Shown: positions 1 to 10,442 of the stretch, piece by piece
Position numbering within the stretch: position 1 is the first letter of the stretch
Layout of the letters: the number at the start of each line of letters is the position of its first letter
Assembly: GCA_030524435.1 (NCBI GenBank)
Contig: JAUNGS010000003.1
Location: forward strand, 18,965 to 69,179
Length of the DNA: 50,215 nt
Origin: Eubacterium sp.
GTDB taxonomy: Bacteria > Bacillota > Clostridia > Eubacteriales > Eubacteriaceae
Reading direction: 5' to 3'
The notes under the pieces: model-generated
Told to the model about the DNA's origin: nothing
What the model saw: the letters and a program-made list of their open reading frames with translations, nothing else
Database searches by the model: none
Made by a program: the position numbers and the translations under genes

Positions 1-1672
1 CCTTCTGGGCCTCATCCTCCAATGCCTTCTGGGCCGCATCGTCCACAAAATTCTCCGGAGGCAAAGGCTTTTGAGGATGGTGAACACTGCCGCAAACCGG
101 ACAGGGCGCGCCCTCGGAAAGCTTCTCTGCCAAAGTCGCCGCCAGATGTGCCCGGTGATTGACTTTCGCTTCGTCCAGCACCGCCTGCTTTTTCTGAGCA
201 TCCTGCCTTGCCCTCCGAAAGCTTTCCCGAAGCTGACCGATGACTTTTTCCATCTCTGCGATTTTATCAAAGCCCTCAGTGATTTCTGCAAGCTTATCCA
301 GCATTTCTCCCTGGGTCTTGATCTCCCAGCTTAAGCCTCGGCCTTCCTCCACCAGCGCCAGGCGCTGTTTTTCGTTGTCCTGACAGCACTCCCGCTGCCC
401 CTCCAGAGCCTGGGCCGCCGTCCTGACCCCTTCCCAGCGCTGTGCCAGGGCAGTAATCCTTTCGGCCTGACGGCTCTGGGCCAGACGCTTTTCATCCCAA
501 AGCTGCCATTTTTCCATCATCTGCGCCCTGACCTCCGAGAGCCGCCGCAGATTTTCTAAGGACCTCTCAAAATCCTGGGCGGTCACCCGGGCCGCCTCAG
601 CCCTTAGGCCCTCGGCGCGGTCCGCCAGCTCCGACCACTGGCCTTCGATCTCCGAGACCTCCCTCTGAGCCGCCAAAAGCTTTTGCTGCACTGCAATCAG
701 GGTCTCCTCCACCGGGCGCACCCGAAGGGCCGCCTCCGCCGCCGCAAGCCATTTTTCCAGCTGATCCATTTCACCGGCCTGCTCATCGAGCTTAGCCTGC
801 TTGTCCTTGTACGCCTTCAGACTATCGAAACGGGCATTGATCTGCTTAGCCGCCGCCAGCAGGGTCTGTGCCCCCTGGATTCGCTTCTGCAAATCTGCGT
901 CATCCTCGGACAGTCCTTGAAGCAGGGCTGTATCCTCATCGATGGCCGTCGTCATTAAGGTCAGCAGATAGGCCGTATCCACCCCCTCCGCCAGGGCCTG
1001 GGCCAAAATCTGGTGATCCTCCGCCGCCACATGCTCCCGCTCACTGGCAATCTGCGTCCCAAGCAGACTGCACTGCTCCCTGGCCGCCTTGAGCCTGGCG
1101 CCCATCTTCTCTCTGAGCTTCTGGTAGAGATCCATGCGGAAAATGCTTTTTAAAAGCTCCACCCGCTCGTCCACCGGCGCCTTGAGGAGCCTGCTGAATT
1201 CTCCTTGGGGCAGCATGATGATCTGTCTGAACTGGCTGGCATTGATACCCAGAAGCTGGGGCACCAGACTTCTGATTTCCTCCACCGAGGCGGAGATCAG
1301 CCGCTCCTCCTCCCCTGCAATTTCGTAGAAGGCCGCCTCGTGCTTTTGGAGGGCCGTGCCCTCACCCCGGGCCCGGCGCCTCTCCTGCTCCGGAATCCGG
1401 CGGATTTTGTAGGTCTTGTTTTTTAAAGTAAAGACAAATTCCACCCACATGGTCTCCAGGGGATCGCCAAACTGACTTTTCATCTCCCGGGACTGTCTGA
1501 AGCTGTTGCTGCCCTCGCCGTAGAGGGCGTAGCACATGCCGTCGAAGATGGTGGTTTTGCCGCTGCCCGTGGGGCCTGTGATTAAAAACAGCTCGTGGCC
1601 CAGCCGGCTAAAATCGATGGTCTCGTCCAGGAAGGGCCCGAAATGGTGCATTTTTAATTGTAATGGTCTCAT
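1..1672 (-). CDS. sbcC: Exonuclease subunit SbcC (partial, C-terminal half outside window)
   Basis: Large SMC-like subunit of the SbcCD nuclease, which opens hairpin and palindromic DNA and processes blocked ends. Translated by hand on the minus strand, it opens with MRPLQLKMHHFGPF and reaches the Walker A motif GPTGSGKTT by about residue 35. A long charged, coiled-coil-like stretch follows. The zinc hook CPVCG lies at residues 524-527 (bases 92-103), in frame with this start. The family is about 1000 aa or more, so about half of the gene (second coil arm and Walker B lobe) lies beyond base 1. The ATG overlaps the sbcD stop as TAATG, indicating translational coupling in an sbcD-sbcC operon. 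The identification is firm; only the 3' end is missing. Confidence 0.95.
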   Translation of the reverse strand, partial: MRPLQLKMHHFGPFLDETIDFSRLGHELFLITGPTGSGKTTIFDGMCYALYGEGSNSFRQSREMKSQFGDPLETMWVEFVFTLKNKTYKIRRIPEQERRRARGEGTALQKHEAAFYEIAGEEERLISASVEEIRSLVPQLLGINASQFRQIIMLPQGEFSRLLKAPVDERVELLKSIFRMDLYQKLREKMGARLKAAREQCSLLGTQIASEREHVAAEDHQILAQALAEGVDTAYLLTLMTTAIDEDTALLQGLSEDDADLQKRIQGAQTLLAAAKQINARFDSLKAYKDKQAKLDEQAGEMDQLEKWLAAAEAALRVRPVEETLIAVQQKLLAAQREVSEIEGQWSELADRAEGLRAEAARVTAQDFERSLENLRRLSEVRAQMMEKWQLWDEKRLAQSRQAERITALAQRWEGVRTAAQALEGQRECCQDNEKQRLALVEEGRGLSWEIKTQGEMLDKLAEITEGFDKIAEMEKVIGQLRESFRRARQDAQKKQAVLDEAKVNHRAHLAATLAEKLSEGAPCPVCGSVHHPQKPLPPENFVDDAAQKALEDEAQK

Positions 1673-2832
1673 TAGTCCTCCTCCTGAATTTCTTTAAGCA
1701 GCTCCCCAAGCAGTGCCCCCTCGGCCTCGGGCAGAGGCGCCTCGTGGATAAAGCTGTAAAAATCCGCAAACAGCGCCGCCGGATCCTGAATCCGCTCCTT
1801 GACGGCCCGGCGCCGCACCGCCGCACCGGAGGACGCCTGCTTCTCGTAGCCCATCTCCAGCACCCGGGGGTAAACCCGCCGCAGTTTTTCCATGGGATTC
1901 ACCAGGCGCACCTCGTCGGCGAGGATCACCTTAAGGTAGTCCTCCCGGCCAGGATCGTCGTAGGCCTCGGCAGCCGTCAGTTCCGCCAGGCTTCCCCGAA
2001 TCACCCGAAGATCCCTTAAGGTCTCAATGGGTTTTTGAATAATATCCACCGACCCCTCCCGATCCAGGTTAACCAGGGTCAGAGATTTTTTCTGCATCCA
2101 CTCGGAAAAGGAGTATTTCAGCAGGGAGCCCGAGTAGCGGATCTTCTCCTGCCCCACCTTCTGGGGCCTGTGGAGATGGCCCAGGGCCACGTAGTCAAAA
2201 TCCGAGAACAGCTCTGCCCGGGCAAAGTCGATGCCGCCGATCTCAATGGGTCTGACGGAATCGTCGATGGTTTCAAGATCCACGGCGCCGCCCAGAATCA
2301 GGCCGTGGGTGATGAGCACATTGCGCCGGCCCGGGGTCATCTTCCCCTTGATTTCCTGGAGGATGTGGGCGTACATGCCTTCATAGTCAAAGATTTCGCC
2401 GTCCTTGACCAGATTTTTGTACTCCACTGGCTTGATGAAGGGCACCAGCCAAAAATCCACCGCCCCCCAGTTATCGGACAGGGTGACGGGCTTGGGATCT
2501 GCGGTGTAGTTTCCGGCAATATACAGCCCCTGGCGTCCCAGGATGCCGCCGCTGAAGGCCAGACGCTCCCTGCCGTCGTGGTTGCCGCCGATGACAAGCA
2601 CCGGCACCTTTATGTCCAAAATCAGCTCGGAAAATACCCGATCCACCAGGGACAGGGCCTCCTTGGAGGGCACCGAGCGATCGTAGATGTCCCCGGCGAC
2701 GATGACCACGTCGGGGGCTTCTTTTCTGACACATTCCAAAAATTTCTCCAAAGCGTAGGCCTGATCCTCCAAAAGGCTCTGTTCGTTGAGGCTTTTGCCA
2801 ATGTGCCAGTCCGAGGTGTGCAGTATTTTCAT
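1672..2832 (-). CDS. sbcD: Exonuclease subunit SbcD
   Basis: Mn-dependent nuclease subunit of SbcCD, in the calcineurin-like phosphoesterase family (Mre11-type). The 386-aa length is normal. Metal-binding motifs appear in order: TSDWHIG (Asp8, His10), VAGDIYDR, GGNHDGRERL, then ITHG and ALGHLHRPQ. The C-terminal capping domain follows. It is the first gene of the sbcDC pair and its stop overlaps the sbcC start by one base. The ATG at 2832 is preceded by AGAAAGGAGCCCCC, a usable ribosome binding site. The 126 bp upstream, towards the YhcG-type gene, shows no clear promoter by eye. Confidence 0.96.
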   Translation of the reverse strand: MKILHTSDWHIGKSLNEQSLLEDQAYALEKFLECVRKEAPDVVIVAGDIYDRSVPSKEALSLVDRVFSELILDIKVPVLVIGGNHDGRERLAFSGGILGRQGLYIAGNYTADPKPVTLSDNWGAVDFWLVPFIKPVEYKNLVKDGEIFDYEGMYAHILQEIKGKMTPGRRNVLITHGLILGGAVDLETIDDSVRPIEIGGIDFARAELFSDFDYVALGHLHRPQKVGQEKIRYSGSLLKYSFSEWMQKKSLTLVNLDREGSVDIIQKPIETLRDLRVIRGSLAELTAAEAYDDPGREDYLKVILADEVRLVNPMEKLRRVYPRVLEMGYEKQASSGAAVRRRAVKERIQDPAALFADFYSFIHEAPLPEAEGALLGELLKEIQEED

Positions 2833-2958
2833 GGGGGCTCCTTTCTAGAGATCACTTTTAAACAGATGCGCTACAACAGCTTGAAATCTGATTTTCCATT
2901 ATTAAAACATTTTATCGAGTTTTTTTCGAGTTTTATATAGTTACTGGAGCGTCCTGTG

Positions 2959-4011
2959 TTAATCTTTTTGTGTATGCCACTGCGCCAATACTCCCTCTAT
3001 CTGAGCAAGAAGCTGTTCTTTCTTTGGCATATACAACACATACTTTGAAACAAAAATCTGATTTGATAAACCACCCAAGGCATATTGTACATCTAAATTA
3101 TTTTTATCGGTACAAAGTATAATGCCAATCGGCGGATTATCTCCAAGGTCGTTCACTTCCTCTTTGTAATAATTCAGGTACATATTCAGCTGTCCGGCAG
3201 CTTCTGGCATAAACTCCTTCGTCTTCAGCTCAATCAGCACGTAAGCCTTGAGTATTTTATTGTAAAACACCATATCTACATAGCGTGTAATATTTCCAAC
3301 AGGTACTCTCTGCTGTGTCCCCACAAACATAAATCCCCTACCAAGCTCCAGCAAAAAATCTTCAAGATTACGAATAAGCGCCCTCTCCAAATCATTTTCC
3401 ATAACTGGCTTGTTTTCAGGCAATCCCAGAAATTCAAAAACATAGGGCTCACGAACAATATCGCTAGGATCTGCGTATTCTACACCCTGCTGTGCTAGGG
3501 AAAGAACCTGTTCCTTATTTGAATTTCCTCGTGATAAAAGCAGACGCTCAAAAAGCATACTCTCTTTTTGTCGCCGCAATTCTCGAACAGACCAACCAGA
3601 TTTGATGCACTCCTTCTCATAAAAGCTTCGTTTATCTGAATCAGCAATCGCTATCAACTCACAATAATGTGACCACGACAATTTGCCAGACACTGTCTGG
3701 CATTTTTGATAGGTCTGATAGAACAGTCTCATATTTTGAAGATTTGAACGCGAGAAGCCCTTGCCCAGCTCTTTAGTCAAAATTTTTGATAGCTGACGCA
3801 ATGTCGCTTCACCATAAACTGCCCGAATCTTTTCCTTCTGTTCGTAACGAACGATAATCTCACCAATATGCCAATAGGCGGACAAAAGCTCCTGGTTAAC
3901 GTGCGCCACCGCAGCTTTGCGGGATCTGTTTAATAATTCCTTGATCTCCAATACAGCTGAGCTAAGATAACTTTCCTTGGCTAAAATTTCTTCACTACGC
4001 TTAGCCATCAC
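2959..4011 (-). CDS. PDDEXK nuclease domain protein, YhcG/DUF1016 family (copy 1)
   Basis: About 350 aa. The N-terminal part (about residues 15-150) matches the YhcG/DUF1016 N domain pattern, including HVNQELLSAYWHIGEII and a later QNMRLFYQTY block. The C-terminal half is PDDEXK-like: YVDMVFYN supplies the Asp, VLIELKTKEF the E-x-K, and AGQLNMYLNYY the downstream Gln. Family members are found beside restriction-modification genes and are presumed nucleases; the exact substrate is unknown. The start is either GTG 4011 or ATG 4008; the AAGGAG site fits both. Codon use is distinctly AT-rich compared with sbcD and glmS on either side, so it looks like a single-gene acquisition. A second member lies at 30104-31162 inside the hsd locus. 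Confidence 0.85.
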   Translation of the reverse strand: MMAKRSEEILAKESYLSSAVLEIKELLNRSRKAAVAHVNQELLSAYWHIGEIIVRYEQKEKIRAVYGEATLRQLSKILTKELGKGFSRSNLQNMRLFYQTYQKCQTVSGKLSWSHYCELIAIADSDKRSFYEKECIKSGWSVRELRRQKESMLFERLLLSRGNSNKEQVLSLAQQGVEYADPSDIVREPYVFEFLGLPENKPVMENDLERALIRNLEDFLLELGRGFMFVGTQQRVPVGNITRYVDMVFYNKILKAYVLIELKTKEFMPEAAGQLNMYLNYYKEEVNDLGDNPPIGIILCTDKNNLDVQYALGGLSNQIFVSKYVLYMPKKEQLLAQIEGVLAQWHTQKD

Positions 4012-4116
4012 GCAAGTCTCCTTTCAAATTTCCAAAAGCATATCACAGAAATTGCTGAATCACAACAATAACTCGCAATATCCTGCAAGCTTACAAACAA
4101 ATTATAACTTTATTCT

Positions 4117-4148
4117 AAAAAAGGACGGCGCCTAAACACCATCCTTTG
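4117..4148 (-). terminator. Rho-independent terminator after glmS
   Basis: On the minus strand AAAGGATGG pairs with CCGTCCTTT (one G-U pair) around a 10-nt loop, followed by a run of T. It lies 24 bases past the glmS stop. Confidence 0.8.
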
Positions 4149-4172
4149 AATATCACAATTAAGTTTTTAGCT

Positions 4173-5999
<1,827 letters not shown>

Positions 6000-6019
6000 T
6001 CTGTATACCTCAATAACTT

Positions 6020-6156
6020 AAATTAAGCACTGGACTCTGTGCAGGCGATCACTCCCCTGTTTTAATCCAATGCCATCCAGGGCATCCGCCGAAAATTCGA
6101 TACTCCCTGTCCTCGTCAACTCAGTTGGTGCGGGCTTAAACCTGAGTTCTGGCGCT
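6020..6156 (-). ncRNA. glmS self-cleaving ribozyme/riboswitch
   Basis: The minus-strand leader of glmS carries the ribozyme hallmarks in the right order: AGCGCCAGAACT at the cleavage site, then GTTGACGAGG, GGAGTATCGA and TCGGCGGATG. From the known family, cleavage is expected between A6156 and G6155, activated by glucosamine-6-phosphate, and leads to mRNA decay. The 3' boundary is approximate (the P3/P4 region runs up to the ribosome binding site). Short ORFs across this stretch are artefacts of the RNA. Confidence 0.95.
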
Positions 6157-6233
6157 TCTGAAAATTTGCTCAAAGCCGGACAAGCCCATCCTCCTTTACA
6201 ATTATTGGCTTTAAGCTCCAAAACAGTGCCCCT

Positions 6234-6261
6234 ATTATAACACAGAAATCTTTAAATTCAA
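6234..6261 (-). promoter_or_regulatory. Probable sigma-A promoter of glmS
   Basis: On the minus strand TTGAAT, a 16-bp gap and a perfect TATAAT box lie about 75 bp upstream of the ribozyme cleavage site. Confidence 0.65.
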
Positions 6262-6296
6262 ACGCTTTATCCCGCCATTCTTAAGAAAATCTAAGC

Positions 6297-6326
6297 AAAA
6301 AACCCCGGCGCTGCCCGCCGGGGTTT
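6297..6326 (-). terminator. Rho-independent terminator
   Basis: A perfect 11-bp stem (AAACCCCGGCG with CGCCGGGGTTT, 5-nt loop) is followed on the minus strand by six T. It ends the transcript of the 55-aa gene at 6358-6525. Confidence 0.9.
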
Positions 6327-6357
6327 ACCCTAAAGTCTTTGATCAATGCTTTGAAGC

Positions 6358-6525
6358 TCAATTGCTTCTGTACATCACTGCCGTATAGATCAGGCTCAGC
6401 CCCACGCCGTTGGTATTGACGTGGACGCCGTCCTCGCTGAGGACATAGCCCTGCTCGTGGGCTTGGTTTAACTCCTTCTCGAAGGATTTTCTGTCCTTGG
6501 CCGTAACTACCTTGTAAAAGTCCAT
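6358..6525 (-). CDS. Small protein, 55 aa, DUF1737/DUF4177-like
   Basis: Read by hand on the minus strand. It begins MDFYKVVTAKDRKSFEKEL and ends SLIYTAVMYRSN, with the glycine turn EQGYVLSEDG in the middle. The ATG has a good ribosome binding site (AGAGGAGATCC) and the gene is closely followed by a strong terminator, so it is very likely real. The pattern (YKVV start, a Gly-Tyr turn in the centre, hydrophobic Y-x-A-V-M-Y end) resembles the small DUF1737/DUF4177 proteins, whose function is unknown. It lies downstream of a cobalamin-riboswitch-like element and a terminator, which suggests it is switched by corrinoid level. No membrane segment or metal motif is seen. Confidence 0.8.
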   Translation of the reverse strand: MDFYKVVTAKDRKSFEKELNQAHEQGYVLSEDGVHVNTNGVGLSLIYTAVMYRSN

Positions 6526-6595
6526 TGGATCTCCTCTCTGTACTGTCTGCCCTCTCTGGCATTATCGGCCGAAGCGCACTCCGGCACCTATACGT

Positions 6596-6622
6596 AAAAA
6601 ACCTCCACCCATTCGGTGGAGG
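6596..6622 (-). terminator. Leader terminator upstream of the 55-aa gene
   Basis: CCTCCACC pairs with GGTGGAGG around a 5-nt loop and is followed on the minus strand by TTTTTT. It sits 71 bp upstream of the 55-aa gene and 44 bp downstream of the riboswitch-like element, the expected place for a transcriptional expression platform. Confidence 0.85.
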
Positions 6623-6665
6623 CCTGAATTCAAGCATTGCTAAAAAAGCGCTTCCACACGAAACT

Positions 6666-6737
6666 GCCAAACACGTATCTGACTTTCACAGTTGCGGTGG
6701 AGCAGTCTGCCGAAGCATTCTTCCGTTGCCGTTTGGC
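6666..6737 (-). promoter_or_regulatory. Cobalamin riboswitch-like element (compact form)
   Basis: The minus strand reads GCCAAAC ... CGGAAG ... CCACCGCAACTGTGA ... AGTCAGATAC ... GTTTGGC. The closing helix GCCAAAC/GTTTGGC is perfect. CCGCAACTGTGA and AGTCAGATAC match the conserved core of cobalamin riboswitches. The usual GGTG-x-AA-x-TCC arm is replaced by a small TGC-TTCG-GCA hairpin, so this would be a compact or variant member. A terminator follows, then the 55-aa gene. No search has been run, so ligand class is inference. Confidence 0.55.
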
Positions 6738-6798
6738 TATTTTTAGTTTAACAGGATATGACATCCTTTTCAATCCTCAGGTGGTATAAATTTTTGTC

Positions 6799-6837
6799 AA
6801 AAGCGCCCGGCCCTCTGACAAAGCGGGTTCCGGGCGC
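6799..6837 (-). terminator. Rho-independent terminator after serS
   Basis: GCGCCCGG pairs with CCGGGCGC across a 19-nt loop and is followed on the minus strand by TTTT, just past the serS stop. Confidence 0.75.
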
Positions 6838-6851
6838 ATCATTTTTCTTTA

Positions 6852-8141
6852 TTATTTCTTGGGCACCAGCTTGTCCTTGCCGCCCATGTACATTCTCAGG
6901 GGCTCAGGGATGGCCACATTGCCCTCGGCGTCGATATTGTTTTCCAGGAAGGCGATGAGCATTCTCGGCGGCGCCACCACGGTGTTGTTTAGGGTGTGGG
7001 GGAAGTAGTTGCCGTTTTCCTGATCTCTGACACGGATACCCAAGCGGCGGGCCTGGGCGTCTCCCAGGTTGGAGCAGCTGCCCACCTCGAAGTACTTCTG
7101 CTGACGGGGAGACCAGGCCTCCACGTCGATGCTCTTGACCTTGAGGTCTGCCAAATCGCCGGAGCAGCATTCCAGGGTTCTGACGGGGATATCCAGGGAG
7201 CGGAAGAAGTCCACGGTGTTGGTGTAAAGCTGGACGAACCACTTGGGGCTGTCTTCAGGCTTGCAGACTACCACCATCTCCTGCTTTTCAAACTGGTGGA
7301 TTCTGTAGACCCCGCGTTCCTCGATGCCGTGGGAGCCCACTTCCTTTCTGAAGCAGGGGGAGTAACTGGTTAAGGTCTGGGGCAGCTCCTCTTCATTTAA
7401 GAAGGTGTTGATGAACTTGCCGATCATGGAGTGCTCGCTGGTACCGATGAGGTAGAGATCCTCGCCCTCGATTTTGTACATCATGTTTTCCATTTCGGAA
7501 AAGCTCATCACCCCGGTGACCACATCGCTTCGGATCATAAAGGGCGGCACGTAGTAAGTAAAGCCTCTGTCGATCATGAAATCCCTGGCGTAGGATAAAA
7601 TGGCGGAGTGCAGTCTGGCGATGTCGCCGCTTAAGTAGTAGAAGCCGTTGCCGCTGGTTCTTCTGGCGCTGTCCAAATCGATGCCGCTGAAGGTTTCCAT
7701 GATGTCCACGTGGTAGGGCACCTCAAAATCCGGCACCACAGGCTCGCCAAAGCGTTCCACCTCCACGTTTTCGCTGTCATCCTTGCCGATGGGCACGGAG
7801 TCGTCGATGATGTTGGGGATCACCAGCATCCGCTCGCGAATCTCCTCGGAGAGCTTGGCTTCTAAGGCCTGAAGATCCTCCAGCTCCTGGGCGATGGCCG
7901 CCACCTGCTTTTTAACCTCCTCGGCTTCGTCCTTCTTGCCCTGACCCATCAGGGCGCCGATCTGCTTGCTGATCTTGTTGCGGCTGGCCCGCAGCTCATC
8001 GCCCTTGGTCTTGGCGTCACGGTAGGCCTTGTCCTTTTCCACAACTTCATCTACCATGGCCAGCTTTTCGTCCTGAAACTTCTTTTTGATGTTTTCCTTG
8101 ATCAGCTCCGGATTCGTTCTGAATAATTTAATGTCTAGCAT
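6852..8141 (-). CDS. serS: Serine--tRNA ligase
   Basis: Charges tRNA-Ser with L-serine. The start is ATG 8141 (MLDIKLFRTNPELI), giving 429 aa. The longer open frame upstream is the T-box leader, and an AAGGAG site precedes this ATG. The N-terminal tRNA-binding coiled coil covers about residues 25-110 (KDKAYRDAKTKGDELRASR, EEVKKQVAAIAQELEDLQA). Class II motifs follow: motif 2 SPCFRKEVGSHG...YRIHQFEKQEM and motif 3 near the C-terminus (NGNYFPHTLNNTVVAPPRML). It is monocistronic, with a T-box upstream and a terminator downstream. Confidence 0.97.
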   Translation of the reverse strand: MLDIKLFRTNPELIKENIKKKFQDEKLAMVDEVVEKDKAYRDAKTKGDELRASRNKISKQIGALMGQGKKDEAEEVKKQVAAIAQELEDLQALEAKLSEEIRERMLVIPNIIDDSVPIGKDDSENVEVERFGEPVVPDFEVPYHVDIMETFSGIDLDSARRTSGNGFYYLSGDIARLHSAILSYARDFMIDRGFTYYVPPFMIRSDVVTGVMSFSEMENMMYKIEGEDLYLIGTSEHSMIGKFINTFLNEEELPQTLTSYSPCFRKEVGSHGIEERGVYRIHQFEKQEMVVVCKPEDSPKWFVQLYTNTVDFFRSLDIPVRTLECCSGDLADLKVKSIDVEAWSPRQQKYFEVGSCSNLGDAQARRLGIRVRDQENGNYFPHTLNNTVVAPPRMLIAFLENNIDAEGNVAIPEPLRMYMGGKDKLVPKK

Positions 8142-8166
8142 TTCCTTTTCTCCTTGTAAAATTTCA

Positions 8167-8385
8167 TAAAAAAACCGCCCCCTGCCTGAAACATGGGACG
8201 GATACTTCCGCGTTGCCACCCAAATTGCCGACCGAAGCCGACCCCTTGACAGCGGTGTAAAGGCCGCCAGCCTCCGGCTCTCACCGGCAGCTCGGAAATT
8301 GGAGGGATTTTTTTGATCTGCCGGCTCACACCAACCGCCGGCTCTCTGGAAAACCATAAAAAATCTTAGTTTTCGTCATCGCTTC
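8167..8385 (-). promoter_or_regulatory. T-box leader of serS (tRNA-Ser responsive)
   Basis: The minus-strand leader contains the T-box sequence GGTGGCAACGCGG (8208-8220). It is followed by a terminator in which CCGTCCC pairs with GGGGGCGG ahead of TTTTTTT, directly before the serS ribosome binding site. Upstream GC-rich arms (GAGAGCCGGCGG, GAGCTGCCGG) form the stem I region. A UCC serine specifier near AATTTCC is likely but unproven. Uncharged tRNA-Ser is expected to favour antitermination. Confidence 0.88.
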
Positions 8386-8477
8386 TTTGTATACCCAATC
8401 ATTATATACTGAGGATTTTTTCTTTTCAAGTGAATTTTGTGTAAATTTCTAAAATCCCCAGGGGCTGCCCTTTGAAA

Positions 8478-8503
8478 TGTCAAAATCGGTAAAACTTTTG
8501 ACA
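8478..8503 (+). promoter_or_regulatory. Inverted repeat / shared motif upstream of dsdA
   Basis: TGTCAAAA and TTTTGACA form a perfect 8-bp inverted repeat with a 10-bp spacer, 80 bp upstream of dsdA. The first 16 bases, TGTCAAAATCGGTAAA, recur with one change upstream of the SHMT-like gene (10443-10458). It is a candidate site for the AraC-type regulator encoded downstream. Confidence 0.5.
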
Positions 8504-8582
8504 GAATAGGGCATAGCTTTGTCCCCTGCCCTGGTATATACTCTATTTATAAATCTATCGCAATACCCTTTGGAGGAACACC

Positions 8583-9905
8583 ATGGATAAAAATCATTTA
8601 TACGAACGCTTTCCCTTAACCAAAAGCATGGCCCGGGGCCAGGAGGTCATCTGGATCAACCCCGATGCCGGCAAAGCCGAGGCCCTTCCCTTTACCACCG
8701 AGGATACCGCCGAGGCCGAGGCCAGGCTGAGACGCTTCGCCCCCTATATTGAAAAAAGCTTCCCCGAAACCGAGGCCTCAGGGGGCATCATCGAATCCCC
8801 TCTGAAGGTGGCGCCAGCCCTCCAGGCTGCCCTCTCTGAAAAATACGGCGTCGATTTGCCCGGAAGGCTCTTGGTCAAATGCGACAGCCACCTGCCGGTT
8901 TCCGGCTCCATCAAGGCCAGAGGCGGCATCTACGAGGTTTTAAAGCTGGCGGAAACCATCGCCATGGACAAGGGCCTTCTGACCTATGACGACAATTACG
9001 CCATCCTTGGCGAAAACCGCTTCAAAGAACTCTTTTCAGGCTACCGGGTGGCCGTGGGCTCCACCGGCAACCTGGGTCTGAGCATCGGCATCATCAGCGC
9101 CAAGCTGGGCTTTGACGTCACCGTTCACATGTCCTCCGACGCCCGCCAGTGGAAAAAGGACATGCTGAGATCCAAGGGCGTCCACGTCATCGAGTACCCC
9201 GAGGATTACCAAAAGGCCGTGGCCGAGGGCAGAAAACAGGCCGAGGGCGATCCCACCTGTCACTTCGTGGACGACGAGGGCTCCGCCGATCTGTTTTTAG
9301 GCTATTCCACCGCCGCCGAGCGCCTAAAAAAACAGCTTGACGACGCCGGCATCATAGTGGATCAGGACCATCCTCTGTTCGTCTACCTGCCCTGTGGTGT
9401 CGGCGGCGGCCCCGGCGGCGTCACCTTCGGCATCAAAAGCCTCTGGGGTGACAGCGCCCACTGCTTCTTTGCCGAGCCCACCCACGCCCCCTGCATGCTT
9501 CTGGGGATGATGACCGGCCTCAACGATGAGATTTCTGTGGCGGACATTGGTCTGGACGGCAAAACCGCCGCCGACGGCCTTGCCGTGGGCCGTCCCTCCC
9601 GCCTGGTGGGCAAAATTATGAAAACCCTCCTTGACGGCGCCTTTACCGTGGAGGATAATGAGATGTACTGGCTTTTAAAGCTGGCGGCAGACACCGAAGG
9701 TCTGGCCATTGAGCCCTCGGGCTGCGCAGGCTTCCCCGGCCCTGCCCAGGTTTTGTCAAACACCGGCTACCTGGCGCACCAGGGCTTTACCCCCGAGCAG
9801 CTTCAGGGTGCCACCCACCTGCTGTGGGCCACCGGCGGCAGCATGGTACCCCAGGAAGAAATGCAGGCCTACTACGATAAGGGTCTGCAGCTGTCAGACC
9901 GCTAG
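8583..9905 (+). CDS. dsdA: D-serine dehydratase (D-serine ammonia-lyase)
   Basis: PLP enzyme converting D-serine to pyruvate and ammonia via 2-aminoacrylate. The 440-aa length matches the bacterial DsdA family. The N-terminal region has the family-typical opening with ITWINPD-like sequence ([12 protein letters not shown]). The PLP lysine lies in SGSIKARGG, preceded by CDSHLP. The phosphate-binding glycine loop is GSTGNLGLS, and [10 protein letters not shown] and EPSGCAG follow. The ATG follows TTGGAGGAACACC, a strong ribosome binding site. It heads a unit with ridA 41 bp downstream. The next two genes (SHMT-like, GntP/DsdX-like) and the two-component pair complete what looks like a D-serine uptake and breakdown locus. 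Confidence 0.93.
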   Translation: MDKNHLYERFPLTKSMARGQEVIWINPDAGKAEALPFTTEDTAEAEARLRRFAPYIEKSFPETEASGGIIESPLKVAPALQAALSEKYGVDLPGRLLVKCDSHLPVSGSIKARGGIYEVLKLAETIAMDKGLLTYDDNYAILGENRFKELFSGYRVAVGSTGNLGLSIGIISAKLGFDVTVHMSSDARQWKKDMLRSKGVHVIEYPEDYQKAVAEGRKQAEGDPTCHFVDDEGSADLFLGYSTAAERLKKQLDDAGIIVDQDHPLFVYLPCGVGGGPGGVTFGIKSLWGDSAHCFFAEPTHAPCMLLGMMTGLNDEISVADIGLDGKTAADGLAVGRPSRLVGKIMKTLLDGAFTVEDNEMYWLLKLAADTEGLAIEPSGCAGFPGPAQVLSNTGYLAHQGFTPEQLQGATHLLWATGGSMVPQEEMQAYYDKGLQLSDR

Positions 9906-9946
9906 TCTTTGACAGCCCCAAATTCAAACGCAAAGGAGAACCCTCT

Positions 9947-10321
9947 ATGAAAACAATCATCGCAACTGAAAAAGCCCCTGCGGCGCTGGGCCCCTACTCC
10001 CAGGCTGTTGTCACCGACGGCATTCTCTTCGCCTCGGGCCAGCTGGGCATCGACCCCGCCACCGGCGAGTTAAAGCCCACCTTTGAGGAACAGGCCAAGC
10101 AGGTCATGGAAAACATGGGCGCCGTCTTAAAGGAAGCCGGCTACGACTACGCCGACGTCGTCAAAACCATGATCTTCGTCTCCGACCTCGAAAATTTCGG
10201 CGTCCTCAACGAGATCTACGGCGGCTATTTCCCCGAAAATCCGCCGGCTCGCTCCTGCGTAGAGGCGGCCAGAATTCCCAAGGACGCCTTTGTGGAGATT
10301 GAATTTATCGCAAAGAAATAA
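9947..10321 (+). CDS. ridA: RidA family 2-iminobutanoate/2-iminopropanoate deaminase
   Basis: Small trimeric cytosolic deaminase that hydrolyses reactive enamine/imine intermediates. The 124 aa include the diagnostic APAALGPYSQAV, FASGQLGIDPATG, a central VVKTMIFVSDLENF and the C-terminal RSCVEAARIPKDAFVEIE. In that segment the Arg and Glu correspond to the active-site residues known in the family. It follows dsdA by 41 bp with its own AAAGGAGAACC site. The pairing makes sense because PLP-dependent serine dehydratases release 2-aminoacrylate, which RidA detoxifies. It is followed by a strong terminator. Confidence 0.96.
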   Translation: MKTIIATEKAPAALGPYSQAVVTDGILFASGQLGIDPATGELKPTFEEQAKQVMENMGAVLKEAGYDYADVVKTMIFVSDLENFGVLNEIYGGYFPENPPARSCVEAARIPKDAFVEIEFIAKK

Positions 10322-10336
10322 GCTTTCACCACTCAT

Positions 10337-10371
10337 CCCGGTATCGCCCGATACCGGGGTTTTTGTTTTTT
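10337..10371 (+). terminator. Rho-independent terminator after ridA
   Basis: CCCGGTATC pairs with GATACCGGG around a 4-nt loop, followed by a T-rich run. It ends the dsdA-ridA transcript. Confidence 0.9.
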
Positions 10372-10442
10372 TGCAGATGGTTTTTAGGCCCTTTTCCGGG
10401 GCCGTCGGTCTCCGACATAGCTTTATCGGATTTTCCCCATTT

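Noticed and set aside
2035..2940. 301-codon open frame on the plus strand
   Set aside because: Antisense to sbcD; no ribosome binding site or recognisable motif.
6018..6221. 67-codon frame upstream of glmS
   Set aside because: Lies within the glmS ribozyme and its leader, whose conserved bases explain the sequence.
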